Positions 25,597 to 35,776 of a DNA stretch of 64,000 nucleotides are shown one piece after another. The stretch comes from Bacteroidota bacterium (GTDB lineage: Bacteria > Bacteroidota > Bacteroidia > Bacteroidales > FEN-979), in NCBI GenBank assembly GCA_026391775.1, contig JAPLDK010000076.1, positions 31,614 to 95,613 of the forward strand, read 5' to 3'. The position numbers were made by a program, and so were the translations under genes. The notes below the pieces were generated by a model, which saw nothing but the letters and a program-made list of their open reading frames with translations, made no database searches and had not been told where the DNA came from. Positions within the stretch are counted from its first letter, which is position 1. Every line of letters begins with the position of its first letter.

Positions 25597-27821
25597 AAAC
25601 CATAAAAGAAATTTATAAAGTTGAAGGCATGTCATGTACTGCCTGCGCTGCCAGTGTAAACAGCATGCTTTCATCTGTTGAAGGGGTTATTTCAGCAAAT
25701 GTGAATTTTGCCAACCAAACGGTGCTGGTCGAGTTTGATCAGGAGAAGGCAAGCCTGAAGCAACTGGAAGATGCCGTTGCGAAGATCGGGTACGCTTTAA
25801 TTACAGATAAAGCTGTGATGGCGGATGAGGAAGTGAGGGAGGCCCTGCGTCTTCGAAAAGCAAGGATAAATCTCCTGGCATCTTTCGCATTTGCCATTCC
25901 TGTTTTTATCATATCAATGTTTCTTCCAAACCTGCCTTACAGGAACTGGATCATGCTTGTATTGTCCTGTCCTGTCATGTTCTGGTTCGGAAGGGAGTTT
26001 TTCGTCATTGCATGGAAGCGTGCCAGGTACCTGACCACGAATATGGATACTCTGGTGGCAATGGGCAGCGGAACGGCTTTTTTATTCAGTCTTTACAATA
26101 CCTTTTCCAATTCAACGACAGCTTCGATGGGCATGGAATCCCATATGTATTATGAAGCTGCAGTAGTGATCATTTCCTTTATACTTATGGGGCGTTACCT
26201 TGAGGAGAGAGCCAGGTCCAAAACTTCCTCTGCAATCAGGAAACTGGTTAACCTTGGAGTTAAAACCGCCAGAGTTTTGCGTAACGGGGAAGAAAAGGAA
26301 GTTCTGATCTCAAAGGTAAGGATGGGTGATATTGTTGTTATACGGCCCGGGGAAAAGATCCCGGTTGACGGACGTGTTACCGAAGGTGAAAGCCTGGTTG
26401 ATGAAGGTATGATCACTGGTGAAAGTGTCCCGGTCACGAAAAAGACAGGTGACCAGGTGATAGGCGCCACTCAGAACCAGACAGGGAGTCTGCTGATCCT
26501 GGCTGAGAAGATAGGAGAGCAGACCGTGCTGGCGCAGATCATCAGGCTGGTCCAGGAAGCCCAGGGGAGCAGGGCTCCTTTGCAAAAAACCGTGGACCGT
26601 ATTGCCTCGGTCTTTGTGCCGATAGTTATACTTATTGCTCTTCTTACGTTTATAACATGGTTTGTATTCTTTCCGGGAATGGGTTTTTCCCATGCCATCA
26701 CAACTGCAGTGAGTGTTCTGATTATCGCCTGCCCCTGTGCCCTGGGCCTTGCAACACCTACAGCCATTATTGTAGGGCTTGGAAAAGCTGCAGAGCATGG
26801 TATCCTTATCAAGGATGCACAAAGCCTTGAAGAATTCTGCAAACTTGACCTCCTGGTGCTTGACAAGACAGGTACCATCACATCGGGCAAACCCAGTGTT
26901 AGTGAGATCAGATGGGATGAAACCGAACCCATCGGACAGGAAACGAAAGTTGAAATTTCATCCGCTGTGGCCTCCATTGAATGGCGGTCGGAGCACCCTT
27001 ACGCCCTGGCCCTTTCGGAGTTCTTCAGCCTGCCTCAAAATACTGATAATACGGTTGTAGGTTTCGAAAGTGAAACAGGCAAAGGGGTTTCAGGATTCTA
27101 CGGTGGAATCCAGTATCATATTGGAAGCCCTACATATATTGCCGGCATAGGATGCACCGTCGGCGAAGAACTAACGGAATATCATCAATTACTGAAGAAG
27201 CAGGCATTTTCGGTAGTCTTCATTGCACGCAACTATAGGGTTGTCGCCGTAGCTGCCATCAGCGACACAATTAAACCCGGCTCAGCCGGTGCAGTTAAAG
27301 AGCTTAAAAATATGGGGATAGAGATCCATATGCTTTCTGGCGACAGTGTTGCGATCAGCTCTCAGATCGCCGCCAAAGCAGGAATCGACTATTTCAAGGC
27401 CGAAGCCTCTCCGATGGAAAAGTCAGAATATATTAGCGATAAGCGGAAATCAGGTCAAAAGGTCGGTATGGTCGGCGACGGGATCAACGATTCCCCTGCT
27501 CTGGCTCTTGCTGATGTAGGGATCGCCATGGGTACAGGGACGGATATTGCCATAGAATCGGCTCGGATAATTCTGCTGAAAGGCGACCTTGGAAAACTCG
27601 TGATGGCATTGAAGATCAGCAGGCAAACCGTACAAACCATCCGCCAGAATCTTTTTTGGGCATTTTTCTATAACGTTCTTAGCATCCCTATTGCGGCCGG
27701 TTTATTGTTCCCATTCACCGGATTTCTTCTCAACCCCATGATTGCCGGGGCCGCTATGGCCTTCTCATCGGTATCGGTCGTCAGTAACAGCCTTCTTCTG
27801 AAAACCAGGAAAATTTCGTAG
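25593..27821 (+). CDS. copA: Copper-exporting P1B-type ATPase
   Basis: 742 residues. One N-terminal HMA domain has the metal-binding [11 protein letters not shown] (Cys15, Cys18). The membrane metal site is CPC in [16 protein letters not shown]. The phosphorylation motif is [11 protein letters not shown], the ATP-binding HP motif is SEHPYAL, and the hinge motif is [10 protein letters not shown]. Together they define a Cu(I)-exporting P1B-1 ATPase in the inner membrane. The actuator loop TGES is present in MITGESVPV. It is the third gene of the run after a helical unknown and a CHAD protein, overlapping the latter by 4 bp. There is no adjacent CopZ chaperone or CueR/CsoR regulator. Confidence 0.95.
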   Translation: MKTIKEIYKVEGMSCTACAASVNSMLSSVEGVISANVNFANQTVLVEFDQEKASLKQLEDAVAKIGYALITDKAVMADEEVREALRLRKARINLLASFAFAIPVFIISMFLPNLPYRNWIMLVLSCPVMFWFGREFFVIAWKRARYLTTNMDTLVAMGSGTAFLFSLYNTFSNSTTASMGMESHMYYEAAVVIISFILMGRYLEERARSKTSSAIRKLVNLGVKTARVLRNGEEKEVLISKVRMGDIVVIRPGEKIPVDGRVTEGESLVDEGMITGESVPVTKKTGDQVIGATQNQTGSLLILAEKIGEQTVLAQIIRLVQEAQGSRAPLQKTVDRIASVFVPIVILIALLTFITWFVFFPGMGFSHAITTAVSVLIIACPCALGLATPTAIIVGLGKAAEHGILIKDAQSLEEFCKLDLLVLDKTGTITSGKPSVSEIRWDETEPIGQETKVEISSAVASIEWRSEHPYALALSEFFSLPQNTDNTVVGFESETGKGVSGFYGGIQYHIGSPTYIAGIGCTVGEELTEYHQLLKKQAFSVVFIARNYRVVAVAAISDTIKPGSAGAVKELKNMGIEIHMLSGDSVAISSQIAAKAGIDYFKAEASPMEKSEYISDKRKSGQKVGMVGDGINDSPALALADVGIAMGTGTDIAIESARIILLKGDLGKLVMALKISRQTVQTIRQNLFWAFFYNVLSIPIAAGLLFPFTGFLLNPMIAGAAMAFSSVSVVSNSLLLKTRKIS

Positions 27822-27839
27822 GCTTTCGACGGTTTTTCT

Positions 27840-27847
27840 TACTTTTG
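27840..27847 (+). promoter_or_regulatory. Promoter for the TPR-PAS histidine kinase
   Basis: The -7 box TACTTTTG matches TAnnTTTG. A TTTC at 27814-27817 sits 22 bp upstream and may serve as the -33 element. The start codon at 27871 is about 24 bp downstream of the box. Confidence 0.5.
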
Positions 27848-27870
27848 AATTGTTAAGCTCGCTTTTCAGG

Positions 27871-30219
27871 ATGAAAATAAAACACCGGCATTCATTTTTT
27901 CTTCTTCTGCTGATTGCGGTTTTCGTTCAGTCCGGACTTTTTGCACAGAACGGGGACAATGCAGATGAGAGGGATAATGATATCCGCAGTATCGATAAAA
28001 TGATAACTGTTCTTAAGCAGGATACGTTAACACCTGAAGAAAAATTCACGATTGCATATAATACCCTAAAACAGTCTATTGAGCATTCTTATATACGGGG
28101 AAAAGCCGAATCTTACCTTCAGATCGGGCGCTATTTTGTGTATAAACGGAAGCATACTCCTGCCATCCATTTCCTCCTTTCTGCCTCCCAGCTTTTCAAA
28201 TTACTCAAGGATACTTCAGGGTTGATGAGCGTTGATCATTCGATTTTTTCAGTTGAGATATACCTTAAGGATTATTCAAATGCTCTTTCCACCTGCAGGC
28301 ATGGCCTTGAACTTGCGCGTCAAAAAAAGGATCTTGTCCTGACCGGTTTCTTTCTTGAAAAAATGGCCGATGTTTTCCATGAACAGCAGGATACATCAAA
28401 ATCCCTGGATTATTACATGGAGTCCCTGAAATACTATTCCGAAAGCAATGATAGGAGAAGCATACTTGGGGTATATATGTCGATAGGTGGCATTTATCTT
28501 GATCAGAGAAGATATGCTGATGTGATCAAAATGTATGATACCCTTTCGGTATTTGCTGATTCTGTTGATCCCGCAACTGCCGGGACAATGTACACCAGGA
28601 TGGCTCATGTATTCGATCAGCAGCAGAATTATTCCAAAGCTTTATACTATAACAAAAAAGCCCTTGAAGTGAGAAGAAGGGCGAGATTTTCCGATGCGGA
28701 AAACAGTTCAACCATCAATGTAGCAGGTAATTTTTTCAAGATGAACCGTCCGGATTCCGGATGGCACTATATGGACATCGGCCTTGCAGAGGCAAAATTA
28801 AATAACCGTGTCTATTACATGAGAAACGGGTATACTGTATTGTATAATTATTACCTGAAGACCGGGGACATGGAAAAAGCCCTGGAGAATTTCAAGCTGA
28901 TGGTGGCGATGAATGACAGTATACTGAAAGAAAGACTGAATACCGACATCAATGTGATCAGGACGGGACAGAATATCCTGATTTTGAAGGAGGGTATTAA
29001 ACTGCTTGAAAGTCAGAATGTGTTGCAGAAATTACTGATCAGGAACCAAAAGATCTTTAAATTCCTTCTTTTCGCAATAGTGCTTGCAGTAATGATTGCT
29101 GTTGGAATTATTGTAAGAATTAACATACGCCACCGAAAGTCAAAAAGAGACATTGAGAATCTGAACATCAAACTTCAGCATGAAGCAGCTGAGCGGAAAC
29201 TGATTCAGAAAAAGACCGTTGAAAAGGAAGATCAGTACAGGTTTATTGCAGAACATTCCCTGGACCTGATAGCAAGGATCGACAAGAACTATAATTTCAC
29301 CTATGCATCGCCAGCTGTGGCTGATATTTTTGGATATTCCACCCAGGAACTTTTATCCATAAACCTGCTCGACCTGCTGGTCACAGGATACACAGATTTT
29401 CTTAAAGAGCAGCTTAAACAGGTTGTGGCTACACGCCGGCCTCATTCAATTGCTTTTCTTGCCAGAAAAAAGGGAAATGAACCGATCTGGGTCGAAAGTA
29501 CCTTTAATCCTGTGTTTAATCCTAAAACCGGGGACTTCAGGGAATTTGTTTCGGTTACAAGAAATATTCAGGAACTTAAAAAGAGAGAGATGGGAATTGT
29601 GGAAGGAACCAAACAAAAGGAAAATCTCCTGAGGGAGATCCATCACCGGGTTAAAAACAACTTTGCGATCCTCGTCAGCCTGATCAGTATGCAGAAGGCA
29701 CAGAGCCAGAATGAGGATGTGAAGCAATCCCTAACGAATCTGCAGCTGAGGATAAGAACAATGGCTTTGGTGCATGAAATGTTATACCGTTCCGAAGATT
29801 TCGAAAAGATATCCTTCCCTGATTACGTCAGGTCAGTTGCCTCGGTAATTTCAGCGACCTATGGAAGGATGAATGTTCACCTGGACTTCGAGATGGAACC
29901 GGTGATAATTAATATTGAAACTGCAATTCCCCTTGGGCTGATGCTCAATGAGATTTTAAGCAACGCATACAGGCATGCATTTGACGGCAATTCCGAAGGA
30001 ACGATTACGGTTTCATTTAAAAAACATAAGGCCCCGAATTTTTATGCCCTGACAGTTTCAGACTCCGGGATCGGTCTGCCCGAAGGGTTTTCCATGGAGG
30101 GCAGCAAAACCATGGGACTGCAGATCGTCGACATCCTTGTAAAGCAGATTGAAGCCCAGCTGGAGATCGGTCAGGTTAACGGTACTTCTTTCACGATCAT
30201 TTTCCCCATTGAAGCCTGA
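27871..30219 (+). CDS. TPR-transmembrane-PAS histidine kinase (HisKA_2 type)
   Basis: 782 residues from the ATG at 27871. That start is preferred over a TTG at 27850 because it gives a clean signal peptide ending LFAQ and follows a -7 box by a normal distance. Periplasmic TPR units occupy about 60-330. A transmembrane helix at about 395-415 (FKFLLFAIVLAVMIAVGIIV), a coiled coil and a PAS domain (about 455-570, RFIAEHSLDLIARID) follow. The phospho-acceptor segment reads LLREIHHRVKNNFAILVSLI, the HWE/HisKA_2 type, and the ATPase has LNEILSNAYRHAF and SDSGIGLPEG. It lacks a receiver and probably phosphorylates a separate regulator. Confidence 0.9.
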   Translation: MKIKHRHSFFLLLLIAVFVQSGLFAQNGDNADERDNDIRSIDKMITVLKQDTLTPEEKFTIAYNTLKQSIEHSYIRGKAESYLQIGRYFVYKRKHTPAIHFLLSASQLFKLLKDTSGLMSVDHSIFSVEIYLKDYSNALSTCRHGLELARQKKDLVLTGFFLEKMADVFHEQQDTSKSLDYYMESLKYYSESNDRRSILGVYMSIGGIYLDQRRYADVIKMYDTLSVFADSVDPATAGTMYTRMAHVFDQQQNYSKALYYNKKALEVRRRARFSDAENSSTINVAGNFFKMNRPDSGWHYMDIGLAEAKLNNRVYYMRNGYTVLYNYYLKTGDMEKALENFKLMVAMNDSILKERLNTDINVIRTGQNILILKEGIKLLESQNVLQKLLIRNQKIFKFLLFAIVLAVMIAVGIIVRINIRHRKSKRDIENLNIKLQHEAAERKLIQKKTVEKEDQYRFIAEHSLDLIARIDKNYNFTYASPAVADIFGYSTQELLSINLLDLLVTGYTDFLKEQLKQVVATRRPHSIAFLARKKGNEPIWVESTFNPVFNPKTGDFREFVSVTRNIQELKKREMGIVEGTKQKENLLREIHHRVKNNFAILVSLISMQKAQSQNEDVKQSLTNLQLRIRTMALVHEMLYRSEDFEKISFPDYVRSVASVISATYGRMNVHLDFEMEPVIINIETAIPLGLMLNEILSNAYRHAFDGNSEGTITVSFKKHKAPNFYALTVSDSGIGLPEGFSMEGSKTMGLQIVDILVKQIEAQLEIGQVNGTSFTIIFPIEA

Positions 30220-30276
30220 AAACCCTTACAGCACCTCATTGAATTGCACTTCCTGGTAAGCTTCCCCGCGAACCAT

Positions 30277-30343
30277 TTAACAATTATTTAACATTAAGGT
30301 AATATTGGCGTAACATATGCGGTTAGCGCAAAATCTAATTTTG
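30277..30343 (+). promoter_or_regulatory. Pho box (four 11-bp-phased repeats) and -7 box for the phosphate genes
   Basis: TTAACA-like hexamers start at 30277, 30288, 30299 and 30310, each exactly 11 bp apart: TTAACA, TTAACA, GTAATA and GTAACA. The first pair is separated by five bases, the known spacing of PhoP/PhoB-type direct repeats. The last repeat ends 20 bp before the -7 box TAATTTTG (30336-30343), so it occupies the place of the -33 element, as expected for activation by a bound response regulator. The porin start follows at 30361. No PhoB/PhoR pair is encoded in this window. Confidence 0.65.
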
Positions 30344-30360
30344 CCGCAAACAAAAAAATT

Positions 30361-31938
30361 ATGTTTATGAAGAAATTTGCTATGTTTATCCTGATGAGCG
30401 GTTTAGTGCTGCCGTTCATGTTTCTTTCTGTAACCTTACAGGCACAGATGAAGGTCGAGAATAACCTGGACACAGTCAAGCAGAAAGTATCCACCCTGAA
30501 TGATAAGGTTGCCGGAGTTGAAGAAAGACTGGCGACTGCAGAAGCTGATCTGGCGAAACTGACCAAGATCAAATTGTCGGGATATATCCAGGCACAGTGG
30601 ATCAATTATGAAGCATCCAATGTCTACCCGAACAATTATTTTATGATTCGCAGGGCCAGGATCAAGTTCACATATGAACCGATTAACGGGATTGTTTTCG
30701 TGTTGCAACCCGATTTCCAGCCCGGAAATATTACCATAAAAGATGTTTATGTACAGGCGAATGATCCCTGGTTGAAGACCTTCTCATTATTTGTTGGTAA
30801 ATTCAACCGTCCCGACTACGAAGTCGAATATTCTTCAAGCAACCGTGAAGTTCCCGAACGTTCACGCGTTATCAGGGCCATTTACCCCGATGAACGCGCA
30901 ATTGGAGCCAAGTTGGAAATTGCACCTCCAACAGTACCAATTAAAGTCCAGATTGCTATCTTCAACGGAAATGATGGGATTGCTATCAATAACCCGGTTT
31001 ATAACTATGGAAGCGGAAAATGGGATAAAAATGCGGTTGTTGGCCAGAACATTGATTTTGACAATTTCAAAGATCTCATGGCCCGTGTAACCTATGCTTT
31101 TAAATTTGGGAAATGGGGAGGACTAACCATTGGAACCCATGGTTATTATGGACAAATCAAAGCCAACAGTCTGGATGTTCTTAATTCAGATTATTCATAT
31201 AGTAAAACCCTTGCTAATGTTGGAAAGGGAGTTAGGAAAAACTGGGTAGGTTTCGAAGCGCAATTTTATGCAGATGTCCTCGGGGGTCTTACACTTAAGG
31301 GAGAATACATCTTCGGTGTAAATTCGACACCTGGTTATAACGGAAGCGCTTCCTTTGTTACTCAAACTAGTTCTATCAACAGCACTAAAGACACCCTAAG
31401 CTTACTTACCCTTACTACGAAGACGATAAATAATGCACCGGCTATCAGCAGGAATTTCAGCGGTTGGTATGTTTACCTGATTAAGAACATAGGCAAGCGA
31501 AACCAGGTTGCAGTCCGTTACGATTATTATAATCCAAATACCAAATTAAGTGCCGACCAGATCGGAACCAATAAATGGGATGCCAAGATTCCCATTAATA
31601 TTGATCCTGCTCAGTACACTTCCTTTGCAGGAACTAATCCTGTAATTGCAACAGGTATTCAAAACAAAACCATCACTACGAATAAACTGGTGAGTGGAGT
31701 TGATGATATTCCTTATGGTACATGGACTTTCTCTTACAGCTATTATTTCACCGATAATATCAAATTCATGGTTGCCTATGAAATGCCAATGAATAAAAAA
31801 GTCGGGATTGTTGATGCAAAAGGAAATGGCAACGTGATTTCATCGCCTTTCACTGTCAATAATGTTACTAGTACTTATGATTACAGCAACCAGATCAAGC
31901 AGAACATGCTCACATTGAGGATGCAGGTAAAATTTTAA
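30361..31938 (+). CDS. Phosphate-selective porin, OprP/OprO family
   Basis: 525 residues with a signal peptide (to about residue 29, ending LQAQ). A coiled coil (VENNLDTVKQKVSTLNDKVA, about 32-65) precedes a beta-barrel whose start is KLSGYIQAQWINYE. Further strands include NYFMIRRARIKFTYEPING, FVGKFNRPDYEVEYSSS, and a C-terminal strand ending LTLRMQVKF with terminal Phe. This is the OprP/O (PF07396-type) plan: outer-membrane uptake of phosphate or polyphosphate. It is the first gene behind the predicted Pho box and lies 32 bp before pstS, consistent with phosphate-starvation expression. Confidence 0.9.
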   Translation: MFMKKFAMFILMSGLVLPFMFLSVTLQAQMKVENNLDTVKQKVSTLNDKVAGVEERLATAEADLAKLTKIKLSGYIQAQWINYEASNVYPNNYFMIRRARIKFTYEPINGIVFVLQPDFQPGNITIKDVYVQANDPWLKTFSLFVGKFNRPDYEVEYSSSNREVPERSRVIRAIYPDERAIGAKLEIAPPTVPIKVQIAIFNGNDGIAINNPVYNYGSGKWDKNAVVGQNIDFDNFKDLMARVTYAFKFGKWGGLTIGTHGYYGQIKANSLDVLNSDYSYSKTLANVGKGVRKNWVGFEAQFYADVLGGLTLKGEYIFGVNSTPGYNGSASFVTQTSSINSTKDTLSLLTLTTKTINNAPAISRNFSGWYVYLIKNIGKRNQVAVRYDYYNPNTKLSADQIGTNKWDAKIPINIDPAQYTSFAGTNPVIATGIQNKTITTNKLVSGVDDIPYGTWTFSYSYYFTDNIKFMVAYEMPMNKKVGIVDAKGNGNVISSPFTVNNVTSTYDYSNQIKQNMLTLRMQVKF

Positions 31939-31970
31939 ATAGTTAAATAAAAAGCAAAAAAATAAAGAGT

Positions 31971-32810
31971 ATGAAAAGTTCAAAAAAATTAGCCCTGATT
32001 GCGGGCATTGTCCTGGTGGCTGTAATTGGCTTCGCATTCATGCCGGCTCCCAAAAAGATCACAGTCAAAGGTTCAGATACCATGGTGATCCTTGCTCAGA
32101 AATGGGCGGAGATTTATATGAAATCCAATCCGGATGTTGCCATTCAGGTTACAGGTGGTGGCTCGGGTACGGGAATATCTGCCCTGATCAATGGTTCAAC
32201 GGATATTTGTAATTCAAGCCGTCCCCTGAAATCCTCTGAAATGGACAAACTGAAGGAACGTTATAGTTCACTGGGTGTTGAAATACCTTGTGCAAAGGAC
32301 GGTATCACAATCTTCCTGAACGAAGGTAATGCTGTAAGCGAACTTTCAATTAAACAGCTTGGCGCTATTTTCAGTGGCAAAATCCGGAATTGGAAAGAAG
32401 TTGGTGGCCCTGATGCGGAGATCAGATTATACGGTCGTGAAAACAGTTCAGGTACTTATGTATTCTTCCAGGAGAAAGTTGTAAAGGGAGATTATGCTGC
32501 GAATTGTCAGACCCTTCCCGGAACTGCAGCTGTTGTTAACGCTGTGAGCAAGGATAAAAACGGAATCGGTTATGGTGGAGCAGCATATGCCCAGGGTGTA
32601 AAGCATTGCAAGGTAAAGAAGGATGATAAAAGCCGGGCTTTCCTCGCAACAGCCGAAACCATTGCAAAAGGGGAATATCCCATCACACGTTACCTTTATA
32701 TGTATATGAGGAACAGGCCTACAGGAGATGTTAAAAAGTATGTTGACTGGATCCTCAGTTCTGAAGGCCAGAAGGTCGTTAATGAGGTTGGTTATTTTCC
32801 CGTTAAATAG
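31971..32810 (+). CDS. pstS: PstS, periplasmic phosphate-binding protein
   Basis: 279 residues. The N-terminal signal (KKLALIAGIVLVAVIGFAFM) lacks a lipobox Cys. The mature protein has the phosphate-contact motifs VKGSDTMVILAQKWAE, GGGSGTGISAL and YGRENSSGTYVFF, typical of the PstS fold. It captures phosphate for the PstCAB importer. The spacing to pstC is 45 bp and all genes through phoU share the strand. Confidence 0.95.
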   Translation: MKSSKKLALIAGIVLVAVIGFAFMPAPKKITVKGSDTMVILAQKWAEIYMKSNPDVAIQVTGGGSGTGISALINGSTDICNSSRPLKSSEMDKLKERYSSLGVEIPCAKDGITIFLNEGNAVSELSIKQLGAIFSGKIRNWKEVGGPDAEIRLYGRENSSGTYVFFQEKVVKGDYAANCQTLPGTAAVVNAVSKDKNGIGYGGAAYAQGVKHCKVKKDDKSRAFLATAETIAKGEYPITRYLYMYMRNRPTGDVKKYVDWILSSEGQKVVNEVGYFPVK

Positions 32811-32855
32811 TATTTTTGTTAGTAAATGTGTGTTAAGTGAAGGCAGTATTGAAAA

Positions 32856-34064
32856 ATGTTGCCTTTTACATTTAAAACAAGATCGATGAATTCTGATCAG
32901 GCAAAATCCGGTTACACTTTTACTGCCGAATCTCTTAGGAAGAAATTCAGGTTTTCTGAATTTTTTGCCGAAAAGCTGATCACTTCTGTTGCATTCCTTT
33001 CCATTGCCGTGATCATTCTCATATTCTTTTTCGTGTTTCGCGAGAGCCTGCCAGCATTCAAACACAGGCCAAAAGGTACAACTGAAGAAAATAGGGTTTC
33101 TGCCGGGAACAAGCCTGAATCTTACGGAAGCAATGAATCTGCTGAAGCGTTGCAAAAACCTGAAACGTACACAGGTGCTGAGCCTGCAGCAGCCGTAAAT
33201 AAACCCGAAACTTACGGAGAGGTTAAAGATACTTCCGTTTCGGCGGATGAGGTGAACCCTGATGCCAAATTCAGGACCAGTGAAAGTCCTGACAGCGAAG
33301 GTTCCTTAAGCAGTTTATTCAGCAATGAATGGTTCCCTGTTTCTGAGAACCCGAGATACGGTCTGATCCCATTATTTGTAGGCACGCTTAAAGTAACCCT
33401 GATCGCAATGTTATTTGCCGCTCCCATTGCCATTCTTGCCGCCCTGTTTTCTTCGGCATTTGCCCCGGCATGGTTGAGGGAATGGATCAAGCCGGCAATA
33501 GAATTGCTGGCTGGGTTCCCATCGGTGGTCATTGGATTTTTTGCCCTCATGGTGATGGCTACTTTTTTCCAGAATGTTTTTGGTTACGAAACCCGTTTAA
33601 ATTCTTTCGTCGGAGGTGCAGCAATGGCACTTGCTGCCATCCCGATTATTTTTACAATAACGGAAGATGCCCTTACTGCGGTGCCCCGAACTTATACGGA
33701 AGCCAGCCTTGCTCTTGGAGCTTCAAAATGGCAGACTGCAGTATTTGTAATCCTCCCTGCAGCCACACCTGGCATCTTTGCAGCTGTGCTTCTCGGAATC
33801 GGCCGTGTTTTTGGCGAAACCATGATTGCCTTGATGGCCACCGGAAATGCAGCATTAAGCTCGCTGAACCCATTTGAATCGGTTCGTACCCTGGCGGCAA
33901 CCATCGGAGCTGAAATGGCTGAAGTTGTTTTTGGTGATATGCATTACGGCGTCCTTTTCCTGATTGGTTCAATACTCTTTATTTTCAATTTCACATTAAA
34001 TGCATTAGCCGAATTTTATGTTAAAGTCAGGTTGGTCAGAAAGATACAGGGGAGGGGAGCATGA
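32856..34064 (+). CDS. pstC: PstC, phosphate ABC transporter permease, with a repeat-bearing insert
   Basis: 402 residues; an ATG at 32886 is an alternative start. The first transmembrane helix is at about 44-62. The permease domain (about 170-395) contains LKVTLIAMLFAAPIAILAAL, AGFPSVVIGFFAL and the EAA-like loop YTEASLALGASKWQTA. Between helix 1 and the permease domain lies an insert of about 80 residues (71-150), rich in Glu, Ser and Pro, with three 15-residue repeats that start KPE(S/T)Y. Usual PstC proteins have no such block and are about 300-330 residues. The insert would lie in the periplasm. The 3' end overlaps pstA by 4 bp. Confidence 0.93.
   Translation: MLPFTFKTRSMNSDQAKSGYTFTAESLRKKFRFSEFFAEKLITSVAFLSIAVIILIFFFVFRESLPAFKHRPKGTTEENRVSAGNKPESYGSNESAEALQKPETYTGAEPAAAVNKPETYGEVKDTSVSADEVNPDAKFRTSESPDSEGSLSSLFSNEWFPVSENPRYGLIPLFVGTLKVTLIAMLFAAPIAILAALFSSAFAPAWLREWIKPAIELLAGFPSVVIGFFALMVMATFFQNVFGYETRLNSFVGGAAMALAAIPIIFTITEDALTAVPRTYTEASLALGASKWQTAVFVILPAATPGIFAAVLLGIGRVFGETMIALMATGNAALSSLNPFESVRTLAATIGAEMAEVVFGDMHYGVLFLIGSILFIFNFTLNALAEFYVKVRLVRKIQGRGA
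33108..33242 (+). repeat. Three tandem 45-bp units in pstC
   Basis: Codons 85-129 encode three 15-residue units with KPESY, KPETY and KPETY at residues 86, 101 and 116. The unit length is the same each time, so the region is a coding tandem repeat that could expand or contract. Confidence 0.75.
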
Positions 34065-34960
34065 GGCTGAAAAATAAAATTATCGGCGGAGCAATTACAA
34101 CTGCATCAGCCCTTTCGGTGGTACTGATACTTGCTATTATCATAATAATACTTGTCGTTACAATTATCGGAGGAAAAGATAAGCTTACCTGGGAGTTTCT
34201 GACATCCTTTCCTGCTGACGGGATGATGAAAGGAGGGATTTTCCCGGCTATTTACGGTACGGCCCTGCTAGTTATCGTAATGTCTATTGCCGCTGTGCCA
34301 TTCGGAACTATAACGGCCATTTATCTCACCGAATACGCTCACGAGAAATCCTGGATAGCCCAGACAATACGATTTGCAGTAAGGACACTGGCAACTGTTC
34401 CCTCCATCATTTTTGGTTTATTCGGATTGGGCTTCTTTATCAAGTTTGTGGGGGTTGGGATGGACAACTGGTTTATGGGAGGGCAGCTTCGCTGGGCCCA
34501 GCCCAACCTACTCTGGGGTAGCCTTACTATGGCCCTGCTAACTCTTCCTGTTGTTATTGTTTCGGTGGAAGAGGCGATTCGCACCGTTCCCAGGGAACTG
34601 CGTGAAGCAAGCCTTGCATTGGGAGCAACAAAATGGCAAACCATTAAAAAGGTTGTCATTCCCGGATCAATCTCCGGTATTATGACAGGCACTATTCTTG
34701 CTGTTGGCAGGGGCGCAGGCGAAGTGGCACCGATACTTTTTACCGGGGCAGCTTACTACCTGGCAACATTACCCACTTCGGTATCCGACCAGTTCATGAA
34801 CCTTGGGTACCATATCTATGTAATGTCGACCCAATCATCGAATGTGGACCAGACACTGCCAATTCAGTTTGCAACCACCCTTGTGCTGTTGATGCTGACC
34901 TTTTCCCTTAACCTTACTGCTGTGCTGATAAGATCGAGACTGAGACGCAGGTTGAAATGA
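34061..34960 (+). CDS. pstA: PstA, phosphate ABC transporter permease
   Basis: 299 residues with about six membrane helices. Conserved blocks are FLTSFPADGMMKGGIFPAIY, FGTITAIYLTEYA, TVPSIIFGLFGLGFF and the EAA loop ELREASLALGATKWQTIKKV. It pairs with PstC to form the membrane channel of the high-affinity phosphate importer. It starts inside the end of pstC (4-bp overlap), and pstB follows after 8 bp. Confidence 0.95.
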   Translation: MRLKNKIIGGAITTASALSVVLILAIIIIILVVTIIGGKDKLTWEFLTSFPADGMMKGGIFPAIYGTALLVIVMSIAAVPFGTITAIYLTEYAHEKSWIAQTIRFAVRTLATVPSIIFGLFGLGFFIKFVGVGMDNWFMGGQLRWAQPNLLWGSLTMALLTLPVVIVSVEEAIRTVPRELREASLALGATKWQTIKKVVIPGSISGIMTGTILAVGRGAGEVAPILFTGAAYYLATLPTSVSDQFMNLGYHIYVMSTQSSNVDQTLPIQFATTLVLLMLTFSLNLTAVLIRSRLRRRLK

Positions 34961-34968
34961 TTTGAATT

Positions 34969-35727
34969 ATGAAAGAAGCGAAAATCGTAACCAGGGATCT
35001 TACCCTCCATTACGGCCTGAAAATGGCCCTTAACTCCATTAACTTACATATTCCCGAAAAGGAAGTAACTGCTTTTATAGGCCCTTCCGGCTGCGGTAAA
35101 TCGACCTTCCTCCGCTGTCTGAACCGGATGAATGACCTCATCCCGAGTGTTCATATAAAAGGAGAAATTTTAATAGATGGTTTAGATATCTACCAGAAAA
35201 AAATCGATGTGGTCAATCTCAGGAAAAAGATCGGCATGGTGTTCCAGAAATCGAACCCTTTTGCCAAATCTATATTTGAGAATGTAGCTTACGGTCCAAA
35301 GATAAACGGTATCAGCGATAAAAAGAAGTTGACAGAAATAGTGGAATCATCATTAAAAAATGCTGCTATCTGGGATGAAGTGAAAGACCGTATGCATGAT
35401 TCGGCCCTGGGTTTGTCGGGTGGCCAGCAGCAGAGGCTTTGCATTGCACGGACTCTCGCTGTTGAACCGGAAATAATTCTCATGGATGAGCCCGCCAGTG
35501 CACTGGATCCGATATCCACAGGCAAAATAGAAGAACTCATATTCGAACTGAAGAAGAAATACACTATTGTGATCGTAACACATAATATGCAGCAGGCGGC
35601 TCGTGTGAGCGATCACACTGCCTTCTTCTACCTTGGGGAGCTGATAGAATTCGGAAAAACACGCAAGATATTTACAGCCCCTGATATCAAACAAACGGAA
35701 GAATATATAACCGGGAGGTTTGGTTAA
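34969..35727 (+). CDS. pstB: PstB, phosphate ABC transporter ATPase
   Basis: 252 residues. Walker A is GPSGCGKST, the signature is LSGGQQQRL, and Walker B is [11 protein letters not shown], followed by the switch His in [21 protein letters not shown] and YTGEQ-like C-terminal blocks fit PstB, where the N-terminal Leu/Arg/Asn sequence is diagnostic. It powers PstCA and also takes part in PhoU/PhoR signalling in well-studied bacteria. Confidence 0.97.
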   Translation: MKEAKIVTRDLTLHYGLKMALNSINLHIPEKEVTAFIGPSGCGKSTFLRCLNRMNDLIPSVHIKGEILIDGLDIYQKKIDVVNLRKKIGMVFQKSNPFAKSIFENVAYGPKINGISDKKKLTEIVESSLKNAAIWDEVKDRMHDSALGLSGGQQQRLCIARTLAVEPEIILMDEPASALDPISTGKIEELIFELKKKYTIVIVTHNMQQAARVSDHTAFFYLGELIEFGKTRKIFTAPDIKQTEEYITGRFG

Positions 35728-35776
35728 TTATATACCCGGACATCAGTAAACATCAAATTATAAAGAAAGAAAAACA

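Noticed and set aside
26195..26977. Open frames of up to 170 codons antisense to copA
   Set aside because: copA motifs are complete on the plus strand; the antisense frames have no recognisable domain.
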